DNA of 60,479 nt. It comes from CAYZMS01 sp964479625. Its GTDB lineage: Bacteria > Bacteroidota > Bacteroidia > Chitinophagales > Saprospiraceae. The DNA is taken from positions 1 through 60,479 of the forward strand of contig CAYZMS010000025.1 of NCBI GenBank assembly GCA_964479625.1, written 5' to 3'. This document shows, piece by piece, positions 35,501-44,229 of this stretch (the stretch's first letter is position 1; each line of letters starts with the position of its first letter). Made by a program: the position numbers and the translations under genes. The notes beneath the pieces are model-generated. The model had not been told where the DNA came from and ran no database searches. It saw only the letters and a list, made by a program, of their open reading frames with translations.

Positions 35501-35523
35501 ACTTACACCTAAAAAGATACTGT

Positions 35524-36927
35524 ATGTCGCAAAGCAATCGTTCTTCTATGCTGATCATGGTCAGCAGTATTGCCGCCTTAGGTGGTCTATTATTCGGCTA
35601 CGATACTGGGGTCATCAACGGTACCCAGTTCTATTTCAGCAAATATTTTGAGCTATCTGCTGCCATGAAGGGTTGGGTGGTGGGAAGTGCCCTCATTGGG
35701 TGCTTCACCGGTGCCTTGATCTCCGGATTGCTAAGCAATGCGATCGGTCGGAAAAACTCCCTGATCTTGTCGGCCCTACTGTTCACGATCTCTGCCTGGG
35801 GCTCCGGCCTGCCTTCCTTTTTGCCGGAATCTGTGTCGCTGCTGGTTGCTTTTCGACTGATCGGAGGACTGGGCATCGGGCTGGCCTCCATGAATGCCCC
35901 AACCTATATTGCAGAACTGGCACCCCCAAACATCCGCGGGCGAATGGTTACCTTCTATCAAATGGCCATCGTAATAGGCTTTTTTGTGGTCTTCCTGGTG
36001 ACCTATTTCATCGGGGGTGGACAAGATGAAGCCTACAACACTTCTACCGGCTGGCGCTGGATGTTCTGGTCGGAACTGGTTCCCTGCTTGCTCTTTTTCG
36101 CCCTGTTATTCCTCGTACCGAAAAGTCCCCGCTGGCTAATGCTCAAAGGACGAGAAGAGGAAGCAAGGAAGGTCCTTGCTTCGGTACACGATCAAGCCAC
36201 TATTGATCAGGAAATAGTCGAGATCAAAGCATCCTTAAAAGAGGAAAAGGGTATTCCCCTAAAGGATATTTTTCGAAAAAGTGTACTACCCATCATTCTG
36301 ATCGGTACTATTATCTCCGGTTTACAACAGTTTACCGGTATTAATGCCGTTTTGTATTACGGTGCGGATATTTTCGAAAAAGCCCTGGGCTTTGGACAGG
36401 AAGACGTTTTGGCTCAACAGATCCTGCTTGCAGGAGTAAACGTAGCCTTTACCTTCCTGGCTATGTTCACTGTCGATAAATGGGGAAGAAAGCCATTGGT
36501 GATCGTCGGATCAGTCGGTATGATCGTCGGTTTCCTTATGCTGGGGCTAACGCTGATGTATAGCCAAGTCGGGATCGTTTCCCTGATTGGTATTTTGTTG
36601 TTCATCGGCTCCTTCGCCATGTCCATGGGGCCCATCGTGTGGGTGATCCTGGCGGAAATGTTCCCCAATTCCATTCGAAGCATAGCCATGTCTATTGCCG
36701 TAGCCGTACAATGGGCCTGTAATTACCTCGTAGCCCAAACCTTTCCGATCGTGGTCGATAGCCCAGCCAATATGGGCCAAACCTGGAATGGATCCTTGCC
36801 TTACTTTATCTTCACTGCCTTTATTGTGGTGATCATCATTTTCACTCTCCTCTTCATCCCCGAAACCAAGGGGCGCTCCCTGGAGCAGATCGAGAAGATC
36901 TGGGAAGAGAAGTATGGGAAGATTTGA
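35524..36927 (+). CDS. Sugar porter family MFS transporter
   Basis: A 467-residue, 12-helix transporter of the sugar porter subfamily. Signature segments are LLFGYDTGVINGTQFYF in helix 1, GRKNSL, PKSPRWLMLKGREEEARKVL, GLQQFTGINAVLYYGADIF and the C-terminal PETKGRSLEQIE. The family imports hexoses or pentoses, often with protons (XylE/GLUT-like). The exact sugar is not determinable. A perfect hairpin lies in its leader and a repeat-family terminator 12 bases after the stop, so it is a one-gene unit. Confidence 0.93.
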   Translation: MSQSNRSSMLIMVSSIAALGGLLFGYDTGVINGTQFYFSKYFELSAAMKGWVVGSALIGCFTGALISGLLSNAIGRKNSLILSALLFTISAWGSGLPSFLPESVSLLVAFRLIGGLGIGLASMNAPTYIAELAPPNIRGRMVTFYQMAIVIGFFVVFLVTYFIGGGQDEAYNTSTGWRWMFWSELVPCLLFFALLFLVPKSPRWLMLKGREEEARKVLASVHDQATIDQEIVEIKASLKEEKGIPLKDIFRKSVLPIILIGTIISGLQQFTGINAVLYYGADIFEKALGFGQEDVLAQQILLAGVNVAFTFLAMFTVDKWGRKPLVIVGSVGMIVGFLMLGLTLMYSQVGIVSLIGILLFIGSFAMSMGPIVWVILAEMFPNSIRSIAMSIAVAVQWACNYLVAQTFPIVVDSPANMGQTWNGSLPYFIFTAFIVVIIIFTLLFIPETKGRSLEQIEKIWEEKYGKI

Positions 36928-36938
36928 TGTATTAATAA

Positions 36939-36975
36939 GTTGGACTCAAAGCGCCTTTTTCGCTTTGAGTCCAAC
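36939..36975 (+). terminator. Perfect 15-bp hairpin terminator (repeat-family member 3)
   Basis: GTTGGACTCAAAGCG (36939-36953), loop CCTTTTT, CGCTTTGAGTCCAAC (36961-36975), 12 bases after the sugar porter stop and followed by ATATTCTTTTTT. The core CTCAAAGCGCC matches the hairpins at 6489, 17211 and 54744. The rest of the gap to 37199 holds only a short GGCCTG/CAGGCC hairpin (37063-37077). Confidence 0.85.
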
Positions 36976-37199
36976 ATATTCTTTTTTCTCCTTTTCGTTC
37001 CTCCCTCACCAATCACTTGCATTAGTAATTTACTCTTTTAAGCTCAGCTCTACCCCTTTCGAGGCCTGTTGCAGGCCCTATCCACAGAAATTCAAAAACG
37101 GCCATCTGTTACCAGGGTGACAGTTAAACCGGCTTAGACAATGAATCTTTACACCTAATGTTTCCTTCCATTTAAATAACAAAACTGAGACAGTGCATC

Positions 37200-37736
37200 A
37201 TGAAACAGTTGGTAGAAAGTGCTACGAGTATCCTTAATGACCTTCAGGAGGTTTTGCTCCAGCTCCCCCCTTCATCCTACTCCGAACCCATTCCTGCTCT
37301 TTCCGGGGGCACGATCGGTCAGCATACACGACATATTATCGAATTTTTCCAGTGCCTGCTGGATCAGACAGATTCAGGGGCCATCAATTATTGTACCCGA
37401 AAAAGGGATAAATTCATAGAATCGAAACCGACCCTGGCCATTTCTTCCATCCGGAGCTTGTCAGGTAGATTAAACCAATTAAACGCACAACCCGAACTTC
37501 AACTATTATCCGGCGAATTCAATACGGAACCCATTGCTACCAACCTGGCCCGGGAATTGCTGTATAATATCGAACACGCCATTCACCACATGGCCGTGAT
37601 AAAGATCGGGCTCCAATTAGCTTCCGATCCCGTACGCTTGCCCGATACCTTTGGCGTTGCACCCTCCACTTTAAGGTTTCGTCAAAAATCCATTGCGCTT
37701 AAAACCATCCTAAAAGCTTGTCCGTTCATACTTTAG
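37200..37736 (+). CDS. DinB-like superfamily protein
   Basis: A 178-residue protein with the DinB four-helix fold. The metal-binding His residues appear to be those in TIGQHTRHIIEFFQCL (about residue 43-46) and NIEHAIHHMAVIKIGL. DinB-family members are metal-dependent enzymes or thiol transferases of diverse function. It is unrelated in sequence to the second DinB protein at 50516. It lies before a decayed crp-type regulator gene on the same strand. Confidence 0.82.
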   Translation: MKQLVESATSILNDLQEVLLQLPPSSYSEPIPALSGGTIGQHTRHIIEFFQCLLDQTDSGAINYCTRKRDKFIESKPTLAISSIRSLSGRLNQLNAQPELQLLSGEFNTEPIATNLARELLYNIEHAIHHMAVIKIGLQLASDPVRLPDTFGVAPSTLRFRQKSIALKTILKACPFIL

Positions 37737-37828
37737 TAAGTGCTCTTCCGAATCTAAACGATATTCGGTTGGAGTTGGTTATATTTGGGGAGGGAAAAGC
37801 CCTATCCTCACTTTTCGAAACCTGCAGC

Positions 37829-38542
37829 ATGAAACAGGATGTCTGGTATCTGGAACAATTCGATTTCTACAAAGTCCTTTGGCCCCTAGAAACTGGAAGA
37901 CCATGTTAAAAACCACCCCAATGCTGTTTTTAACAAGAACGAGTTCCTCTTCATGGAACAGGAACTCTGCCGGGATATTATCCTCATTGATGAAGGCAAG
38001 GTAAAATTGGGGCATTATGACGAAAATGGAAAGGAGAACGTGATCACCTTCCTGGGCAAGGGAGAGATCCTGGGCCATATGGCCCTAATGGGCGAAACCC
38101 GCCACCGCACCTTCGCCGAGGTAATGGAAGACGGTACCCAGATCTGTAAACTAAGCATTCAAAAAGCCCAGGAATTGACCCGTGATTATGTTCCTTTTGC
38201 TATGGAAATGAACCGGCGCATAGGGAATCACATACGGAAACTGGAACGCCGCATTGAGATCCTGCTCTGTAAAAGCGCCCGGACCAGGATCCTTGGTTTT
38301 TTGATAGACCTGGCTAATGATTACGGCCGCCCCAGAAACGGCGGTGTCTAAATTTCCCACAACCTCACTCAAGGGATATTGCCGCGCTCTTGGGTATTTC
38401 CCGCAAATCGGCCTCCCTCATTTTAAACGAACTGGAACAAATGAGGTACCCCTCTTTTGACCGCCGCCATTTTTTTATCGACAATACCTCTGCCCTCGAC
38501 CAACTCCTGCTTGAAGAACGCAATCAACCGACAAGAAACTAA
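37829..38542 (+). pseudogene. Frameshifted Crp/Fnr-family regulator
   Basis: A complete Crp/Fnr regulator is recognisable but broken at several points. It starts MKQDVWYLEQFDFYKVL, shifts frame near 37880, then reads KLEDHVKNHPNAVFNKNEFL and a cyclic-nucleotide-binding-like domain (IILIDEGKVKLGHYDENGK, FLGKGEILGHMALMGE). TAA at 38349-38351 closes that frame; HNLTQ and DIAALLGISRKSASLILNEL (HTH) follow in two further frames. The end is TAA at 38540-38542. At least three indels, plus an old -7 box (TATATTTG, 37780-37787), point to a dead gene. Sequencing error is less likely because the neighbour is decayed too. Confidence 0.85.
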
Positions 38543-38548
38543 CCAATC

Positions 38549-39454
38549 ATGGCCAACCCCATACAAGACCCACAGGAGATCATAGCAAAAGCTGTAAAGG
38601 AAAACCGCACCAGCCTTGATCTTTCTTCTATGGGCATGAAAGTACTTGCCTGGGGAAATCAAACCCTTACCACAACTGGAACACCTGTACCTGACAAATA
38701 ATGCCCTAGAAGCACTGCCCGACTGGTTGGGGGGGACTTACCCAAGCTCCGGGTACTGTACCTAAGCGACAACCCCTTTTCCGAGTTCCCGAAGACAGTC
38801 TGTCGGCTGACCAAACTGGAAAAACTGGTATTTACCCATTCCACCATACGGGAAATTCCCGATGAGATCGGGCAACTCGAAAACCTGCGATGACTCAGCC
38901 TTCGAAAAAATCAACTCCACCTACTTGACGATCAGGTCTTTCAACTTTCCGAACTAAGGCAGTTGTACCTGACCGGGAACCAACTTCAAACCATTCCAAA
39001 TGGTATAGAACAATTGACCAAACTAAAGAAGCTGCATCTCCACGGTAACCAGATCGCTACCCTTCCCGAAGGATTCTGGCAATTATCCCAACTGGAAGAC
39101 CTGGCCCTTTCTTCCATGCCTGCCTTCAACTACCTGCCAGAAGCCTGCAAAGGGCTCACCCAACTCCGGCACCTTTTCCTGAGTGGAAATGGGCTGCAAC
39201 ACTTACCTGAAGGCCTGACAACCCTGACTCAACTGGAATGGCTGTTCCTAAAGGATAATCAATTGAGCCAACTGCCGCCGGGTTTTGAAAAACTCCACAA
39301 CCTTCAGCGACTGGACCTGCGGAACAATCCCATCGCCAACCTTCAGACTACCCTTGAAAAAATGGATAATCCCCCACCCTTTACTGATTATGGCCATTTT
39401 TACCCAGGTAACACTTCCCAAAGTTGGAAAGTCCGAACTTGGGCTTTAATTTAA
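38549..39454 (+). pseudogene. Decayed leucine-rich repeat protein
   Basis: Starts MANPIQDPQEIIAKAVKENR 6 bases after the crp remnant and continues in three frames as leucine-rich repeats. Shifts lie near 38650 and 38733, and a TGA at 38891-38893 interrupts ENLR/LSLRKN. The last 164 codons (38963-39454) are intact and carry repeats of the form LxxLxLxxNxLxxLPxG, for example LRQLYLTGNQLQTIPNGI. The repeats are of the bacterial/plant-like 23-residue class seen in bacterial LRR proteins. Function was probably a scaffold. The part after 38963 could still make a fragment. Confidence 0.8.
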
Positions 39455-39600
39455 GTGCCGGAACATTTTTCGTATCGGTAGTGTGAACCGAGCTGCTTCT
39501 ACCCGGAAATCCGCCTGGTCAATTGCCAGGTGCGTCCCCTGAAAAGCCGTACTGTTGTCTCGTTTACACCCTGCCTTCATTAAATCGAAACTCAACTTTA

Positions 39601-41235
39601 ATGATCGAATTTACCAGCCTGGTGGACCCCGTGAAGGTCGCCGATTGGGCAACCCTTAAGGACCGGCAACCGGCGCCGGCACTAGTGGAAAATACGGACC
39701 TTGTCGTCATCCGCTTTGACGAAACCGTGTCTGTACTGTATGGTCGTTGTTTACACCGTGGGGCCCTTTTGGCCGACGGTCATGTGGATGGACACGACAA
39801 CCTCATTTGTGGGCTGCATCAATGGGATTACCGCATTGACACCGGAGTCAGCGAATATAATAACGAGGAACAACTGAACCAGTTCCCAGCCGCCCTGCAC
39901 GAAGGGGACGTTTTTGTCAGTCGAACGGATGTTATTGCTTTTGAAGAGTTATACCCGCAACCCTTTAGAAGGGAGGAATACCTGGGAGCCTACCAGGACA
40001 CCCACCCCGAAAGCACCGAACCATATACCCTTTACATCCAGGAATTAGCCCGTAATGGTTTGGAGCACTATGGTCACCACGGCCCCAGTGCTGCAATGGG
40101 TGTTGACCGCAATACCCTGCCTAAATGGGAAGACATTCAATTCCTGCCTGCACAATTGCATCGCCGTCCCTTACTGGATGAAGAATCCGTATCCACCAAA
40201 GTCGTGATAGGCCCTAAAGCGGATCGACCCTTGGAGCTAGCTATTCCTCTTTTTGTTTCAGATATGTCTTTCGGCGCACTTTCCCGGGAAGCCAAGATTG
40301 CCCTGGCCAAAGGGGCCGAAATGGCCGGTACGGGGATCTGTAGCGGCGAAGGGGGCATGCTACCCGATGAACAGGCCAATAATTCGCGCTATTTCTACGA
40401 ATTGGCCTCCGCAGGCTTTGGCTTTAGTATGGATAAGGTAAAACTGGCCCAGGCATTCCACTTTAAGGGTGGACAGGGTGCCAAGACAGGTACCGGAGGC
40501 CATTTGCCGGGTAATAAAGTAAGTGCTGAAATTGCCGAAGTCAGGGGGTTACAGGAGGGAGAAGCGGCTATTTCACCTGCTACCTTTACAAAGCTGCATA
40601 CGATTGAGGACTTTCGCGAACTCGCAGAGGACGTCCGAACTGCCACCGGTGGCATACCCATTGGGTTTAAGATCGCCGCAAGCCATATCGAACGGGATAT
40701 TGAATTCGCCCTGAAGTGTGGAGCTGACTACATCATCCTGGACGGCCGCGGCGGAGGAACAGGAGCAGCGCCTACTATCCTCCGGGATAATATCAACGTA
40801 CCCACCATTCCCGCCCTGGCCAGGGCCCGTCATTTCCTCTACAAGGAGGGTGTTCGAGATCTGAGCCTGATCATCACCGGCGGATTACGCGTTGCGGAGG
40901 ACTTTGCCAAAGCCATGATGCTGGGAGCGGATGCCGTTGCGGTTTCCAATGCCGCTATCCAGGCTATTGGATGCCTCGGAATGCGAGCCTGCCACACCAA
41001 CAATTGTCCCGTAGGCATTGCCACTCAAAAAGACCATTTGCGCGCGCGTATAGAGATCGACCGATCGGCCCAACAACTATATAATTTTTTTACTGCTACC
41101 AATGAGCTTATCAAGGTTGTAGCCCGGGCCTGCGGCCACGACGACGTGAATAAATTCCGTGCAGATGACCTCAGTACCTTCAATTATGAAATGCACCGGC
41201 TTACGGGTATCCCCTTCGCTGGAATCAACGCTTAA
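39601..41235 (+). CDS. Rieske-GltS fusion: 2Fe-2S domain joined to FMN glutamate-synthase-type domain
   Basis: A 544-residue protein from ATG 39601. Residues about 10-115 form a Rieske domain with ligands C50-x-H52 and C70-x2-H73 (RCLHRGALL ... LICGLHQWDY, 17 residues between the pairs). Residues about 130-540 form a GltS/GltB-type FMN-binding (beta/alpha)8 domain: LFVSDMSFGALSREAKIALA, FKGGQGAKTGTGGHLPGNKV, DGRGGGTGAAP and the 3Fe-4S motif CLGMRACHTNNC (C-x5-C-x4-C). There is no glutaminase domain, so ammonia must come from elsewhere or the enzyme has another reaction. First gene of the Rieske operon; the next gene starts 10 bases later. Confidence 0.88.
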   Translation: MIEFTSLVDPVKVADWATLKDRQPAPALVENTDLVVIRFDETVSVLYGRCLHRGALLADGHVDGHDNLICGLHQWDYRIDTGVSEYNNEEQLNQFPAALHEGDVFVSRTDVIAFEELYPQPFRREEYLGAYQDTHPESTEPYTLYIQELARNGLEHYGHHGPSAAMGVDRNTLPKWEDIQFLPAQLHRRPLLDEESVSTKVVIGPKADRPLELAIPLFVSDMSFGALSREAKIALAKGAEMAGTGICSGEGGMLPDEQANNSRYFYELASAGFGFSMDKVKLAQAFHFKGGQGAKTGTGGHLPGNKVSAEIAEVRGLQEGEAAISPATFTKLHTIEDFRELAEDVRTATGGIPIGFKIAASHIERDIEFALKCGADYIILDGRGGGTGAAPTILRDNINVPTIPALARARHFLYKEGVRDLSLIITGGLRVAEDFAKAMMLGADAVAVSNAAIQAIGCLGMRACHTNNCPVGIATQKDHLRARIEIDRSAQQLYNFFTATNELIKVVARACGHDDVNKFRADDLSTFNYEMHRLTGIPFAGINA

Positions 41236-41245
41236 AAAAAACCAC

Positions 41246-43204
41246 ATGGATCGCTCTACACTCATTTGGCATAAAGTTTTGGATAATCCGCCCGGCTTGC
41301 CCGAAGGCAGGGTACAAACAGTCACTGCGGGCCACCATAGCTTTTGTTTGACCCATCATCAGGGTAAATTTGGCTGTCTGGACAATAAATGTCCCCATCA
41401 GGGCGGCCCTCTCGGGGAGGGCTCCATCGAAAATGGCCTACTGCGTTGCCCCTGGCATGGCTGGGATTTCGATCCCCTTACCGGAAAGCCTCCCGGCGGC
41501 TACGATGATGGGGTAGACACCTTTCCCGTAGAGATCCGGGAAGATGGCGTTTATATCGGTATCCCGCAGGAAGAAGAACATCAACCCACCATCACCGACC
41601 TAATGGTCGAGACCATGATCAATTGGGGGGTTGAAGTTGGGTTCGGCATGGTCGGCCACTCCAACCTTGGCCTGGCAGATGCCATGCGACGCGCTTCTGA
41701 AAAAGGCAACTTTCGGTTTTTTAGTATTAGACACGAGGGTGCCGCCTCTTTTGCAGCTTCGGCCTATGGGAAGTTGACAGGGAAACCAGCTGTTTGCTTC
41801 TCCATAGCCGGGCCAGGGGCTACGAATATGTTTACCGGGCTCTGGGATGCCAAGGTGGACCGGGCACCCATTTTGGCCCTGACCGGGCAGGTAGCGACTC
41901 AGGTGGTAGGTACCGGCAACTTCCAGGAAGTTGACCTGGTTCGCGCCTTCCAGACGGTAGCTGCATTTAATCACCGGGTACAGCGGGATAGCCAACATGC
42001 AGAGCTAATGACCCTGGCCATCAAACATGCCCTCCTGCAACGGGATGTGGCTCATCTCACCTTCCCGGATGAGATCCAAACCTTGCCGGTTCCAACAGAT
42101 GAAAAAACCCAAAGCTCTGAAGGCCGTCTCCCTGCCCGGGAGATCATTCCTCCCAAAGCGGAATTTGAAAAGGCCGTCGAAATGCTCCGAAAAGCAAAAA
42201 GACCCCTTATTATCATGGGGCATGGAGCACGTTTCCACCGAAAGGCTGTGATCGAACTGGCAGAGCAATTGGGCTGCGCAGTAGTAACCACCTTCAAAGG
42301 CAAAGGGCTGATCCCGGATGATCATCCCCTGGCAGGCGGCGTACTGGGGCGTAGCGGTACGCCCATCGCCAGTTGGTTCATGAATGAATCAGACTTATTA
42401 CTGGTCTTCGGTGCTTCCTTTTCCAACCATACCGGTATCACCCCAAATAAACCCACTATTCAAGTGGATTTCGACCCGCTGGCCTTGGCCAAATTCCACC
42501 AGATCGATTGCAAATTGTGGGGAGAGATCTCCGTAACGGTACAACTACTCCGGGAAGCCCTGCAAGGGCCCCTGGAAGCGATTGATCAGCAGGAGGAAGT
42601 AGCCGCACGCTGGGCGATCTGGCGGGAAGAAAAACAAAAGCGTTTGAAAGAAGATCATGGGGCCGGCTTAAGCAGCATCGCCGTTTTCGACGCCCTCAAC
42701 CGCCTTGCTCCGGACAACGCAGTTATGTGCGTAGATGTCGGTAACAACGCCTACTCCTTCGGAAGATACTATGAAAGTAAGAGCGGGAACGATTTTCTGA
42801 TGTCGGGGTATCTGGGTTCAATCGGTTTTGCCTTTCCGGCAGCTATGGGCGCCTGGGCTGCAGTCGGAGACAGCCGCCCGGTCATCGCAGTTGCAGGTGA
42901 CGGCGGCTTCGGGCAGTATATGACAGAAATGAGCACGGCAGTCCTTTTCCATATGCCTATCAAGTTGATCCTGCTTAATAACGGTGAACTGGGAAAAATT
43001 TCAAAGGAGCAACGGGCAGGTGAATTCGACGTCTGGAAAACCAAATTGCACAATCCCAACTTTGCGGAATTTGCCTCCTCGTGTGGGGCCCTGGGCATAC
43101 GCATCACCCCATCCAATCATTCGCTGGATGACGCCCTAAAGCAGGCCTTTGCCCACGACGGCCCAGCCCTCTTAGAAGTGATGACTGATGTTCAACTCAT
43201 TTAA
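41246..43204 (+). CDS. Rieske-TPP enzyme fusion (pyruvate-oxidase-like)
   Basis: A 652-residue protein from ATG 41246. Residues about 5-110 are a Rieske domain with ligands C49-x-H51 and C68-x2-H71 (NKCPHQGGPLGEG ... LLRCPWHGWDF). Residues about 115-650 are a complete TPP-dependent enzyme of the pyruvate oxidase/acetolactate synthase fold: catalytic Glu in FSIRHEGAASFAASAYGK, middle domain from about 310, and a TPP motif GDGGFGQYMTEMSTAVLFHM ending ILLNN. ALTGQVATQVVGTGNFQEVD resembles PoxB. Pyruvate or another 2-oxo acid is the expected donor; substrate is unproven. Overlaps the next gene by 17 bases. Confidence 0.88.
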   Translation: MDRSTLIWHKVLDNPPGLPEGRVQTVTAGHHSFCLTHHQGKFGCLDNKCPHQGGPLGEGSIENGLLRCPWHGWDFDPLTGKPPGGYDDGVDTFPVEIREDGVYIGIPQEEEHQPTITDLMVETMINWGVEVGFGMVGHSNLGLADAMRRASEKGNFRFFSIRHEGAASFAASAYGKLTGKPAVCFSIAGPGATNMFTGLWDAKVDRAPILALTGQVATQVVGTGNFQEVDLVRAFQTVAAFNHRVQRDSQHAELMTLAIKHALLQRDVAHLTFPDEIQTLPVPTDEKTQSSEGRLPAREIIPPKAEFEKAVEMLRKAKRPLIIMGHGARFHRKAVIELAEQLGCAVVTTFKGKGLIPDDHPLAGGVLGRSGTPIASWFMNESDLLLVFGASFSNHTGITPNKPTIQVDFDPLALAKFHQIDCKLWGEISVTVQLLREALQGPLEAIDQQEEVAARWAIWREEKQKRLKEDHGAGLSSIAVFDALNRLAPDNAVMCVDVGNNAYSFGRYYESKSGNDFLMSGYLGSIGFAFPAAMGAWAAVGDSRPVIAVAGDGGFGQYMTEMSTAVLFHMPIKLILLNNGELGKISKEQRAGEFDVWKTKLHNPNFAEFASSCGALGIRITPSNHSLDDALKQAFAHDGPALLEVMTDVQLI

Positions 43205-43424
43205 ACCCAACGCTAGGCAATTTGCCGCACTATTGGTGTACACCCTTTATGCTTACGTCTTCCTTAGTTTGCTCTTTGCTACATGGTTCGTTTTTCAGGC
43301 CGGAGGCAAGATTGATCCAGCATTAAAGGGCGTAAATTGGAAGCTCCGGCTTTTATTATTACCAGGCTCGGTGGCCTTCTGGCTGGTACTGTTGAATAAA
43401 ATCCTTAAATCAAAACATTCATGA
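43188..43424 (+). CDS. Small two-helix membrane protein of the Rieske operon
   Basis: A 78-residue protein with two predicted transmembrane helices (FAALLVYTLYAYVFLSLLFA and LRLLLLPGSVAFWLVLLNKI) and a basic C-terminus (LKSKHS). Its start overlaps the end of the TPP enzyme by 17 bases and its stop overlaps the next gene (ATGA at 43421-43424). No family recognised. Position suggests a membrane anchor or subunit for the redox proteins around it. Confidence 0.7.
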   Translation: MFNSFKPNARQFAALLVYTLYAYVFLSLLFATWFVFQAGGKIDPALKGVNWKLRLLLLPGSVAFWLVLLNKILKSKHS

Positions 43425-43597
43425 GCCCCAGCTTGCGTAAACGGCATCGCCTGATCTGGTGGGTATTGGCCCTTTTACTCCCTTTACTTTTTATCGGGGC
43501 GATATTGGTTATCCCCAAGCCTGCTCACCAGGATACGCTCTACCAGGCACCAAATACAACCCAGACCCCTGAACCACCAAAACCATATAAGCCATGA
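43421..43597 (+). CDS. 58-residue single-helix membrane protein of the Rieske operon
   Basis: Starts MSPSLRKRHRLIWWVLALLL within the stop of the preceding gene (ATGA) and ends TQTPEPPKPYKP at TGA 43595-43597, again overlapping the next gene by four bases. It has a basic N-terminus, one hydrophobic helix and a Pro/Thr-rich tail. Coupled overlaps on both sides and a coherent anchor topology support it as real despite its size. Confidence 0.65.
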   Translation: MSPSLRKRHRLIWWVLALLLPLLFIGAILVIPKPAHQDTLYQAPNTTQTPEPPKPYKP

Positions 43598-44229
43598 GCG
43601 CACATTATGCCCCGGTGCTTTGGAATCGCCAAAAACGCCTTTACAACCGGATCATGCAGGCTTTAATGGGACTGTATCTGCTCCTGTTTGTGGCCCTGCA
43701 CTTGCTAGTGCATCCCGATAGCCCCCCTGAAACCACTATCATTCGGGCAACCGGAACCCTTGCCTTTCTGATGTTGCATGTAATATTGTGCATTGGTCCT
43801 TTGGCACGGATCAACCCCAGGTTTTTACCACTTTTATACAATCGCCGTCATTTAGGGGTCAGTATGTTCTTGATCGCTTTAATCCACGGGGTGTTCAACA
43901 TCGTTCAATTCCATGCCCTCGGCAATGTTGACCCACTGGTTTCCCTCTTTGTTTCGAATGCCCACTACACCTCTTTTGGGAATTTCCCCTTCCAGGTTCT
44001 GGACTTTTTTGCGTTGATCATTCTTTTTCTGATGGCGGCCACCAGCCATGATTTCTGGCTCAACAATCTTAGTCCACGGATTTGGAAATCTCTGCCTATG
44101 CTGGTCTACCTCGCCTATGCCTTGCTGGTCATGCACGTCATGCTGGGCATCATACAGCTCGAAAGTTCCCCCATTTGGATCGGACTTACCGGCCTGGGAA
44201 TGCTAAGCGTGACGGGACTGCACCTGTAG
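43594..44229 (+). CDS. Ferric-reductase-like transmembrane protein (haem-binding type), in-frame TAG before a Rieske domain
   Basis: A 211-residue integral membrane protein with five to six helices, of the ferric reductase/MsrQ/YedZ haem-binding type. Features are NRRHLGVSMFLIALIHGVFN, several conserved His (HLLVHP, LHVILCIGPL, ALIHG, VMHVML) and TSHDFWLNNLSPRIWKSLPM. The WKxLHxL His that usually binds haem is replaced by Pro (WKSLPML), which leaves haem ligation uncertain. It starts in the stop of the small protein before it. It ends at an in-frame TAG (44227-44229) exactly before a Rieske-domain segment, so the intact protein may have been a fusion. Confidence 0.78.
   Translation: MSAHYAPVLWNRQKRLYNRIMQALMGLYLLLFVALHLLVHPDSPPETTIIRATGTLAFLMLHVILCIGPLARINPRFLPLLYNRRHLGVSMFLIALIHGVFNIVQFHALGNVDPLVSLFVSNAHYTSFGNFPFQVLDFFALIILFLMAATSHDFWLNNLSPRIWKSLPMLVYLAYALLVMHVMLGIIQLESSPIWIGLTGLGMLSVTGLHL

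Noticed and set aside
37063..37077. GGCCTG-TTG-CAGGCC hairpin
   Set aside because: Too short and without context; the strong terminator of the upstream gene is at 36939-36975.
41600..41998. Minus-strand open frames within the TPP enzyme
   Set aside because: Antisense shadows of a well supported gene.
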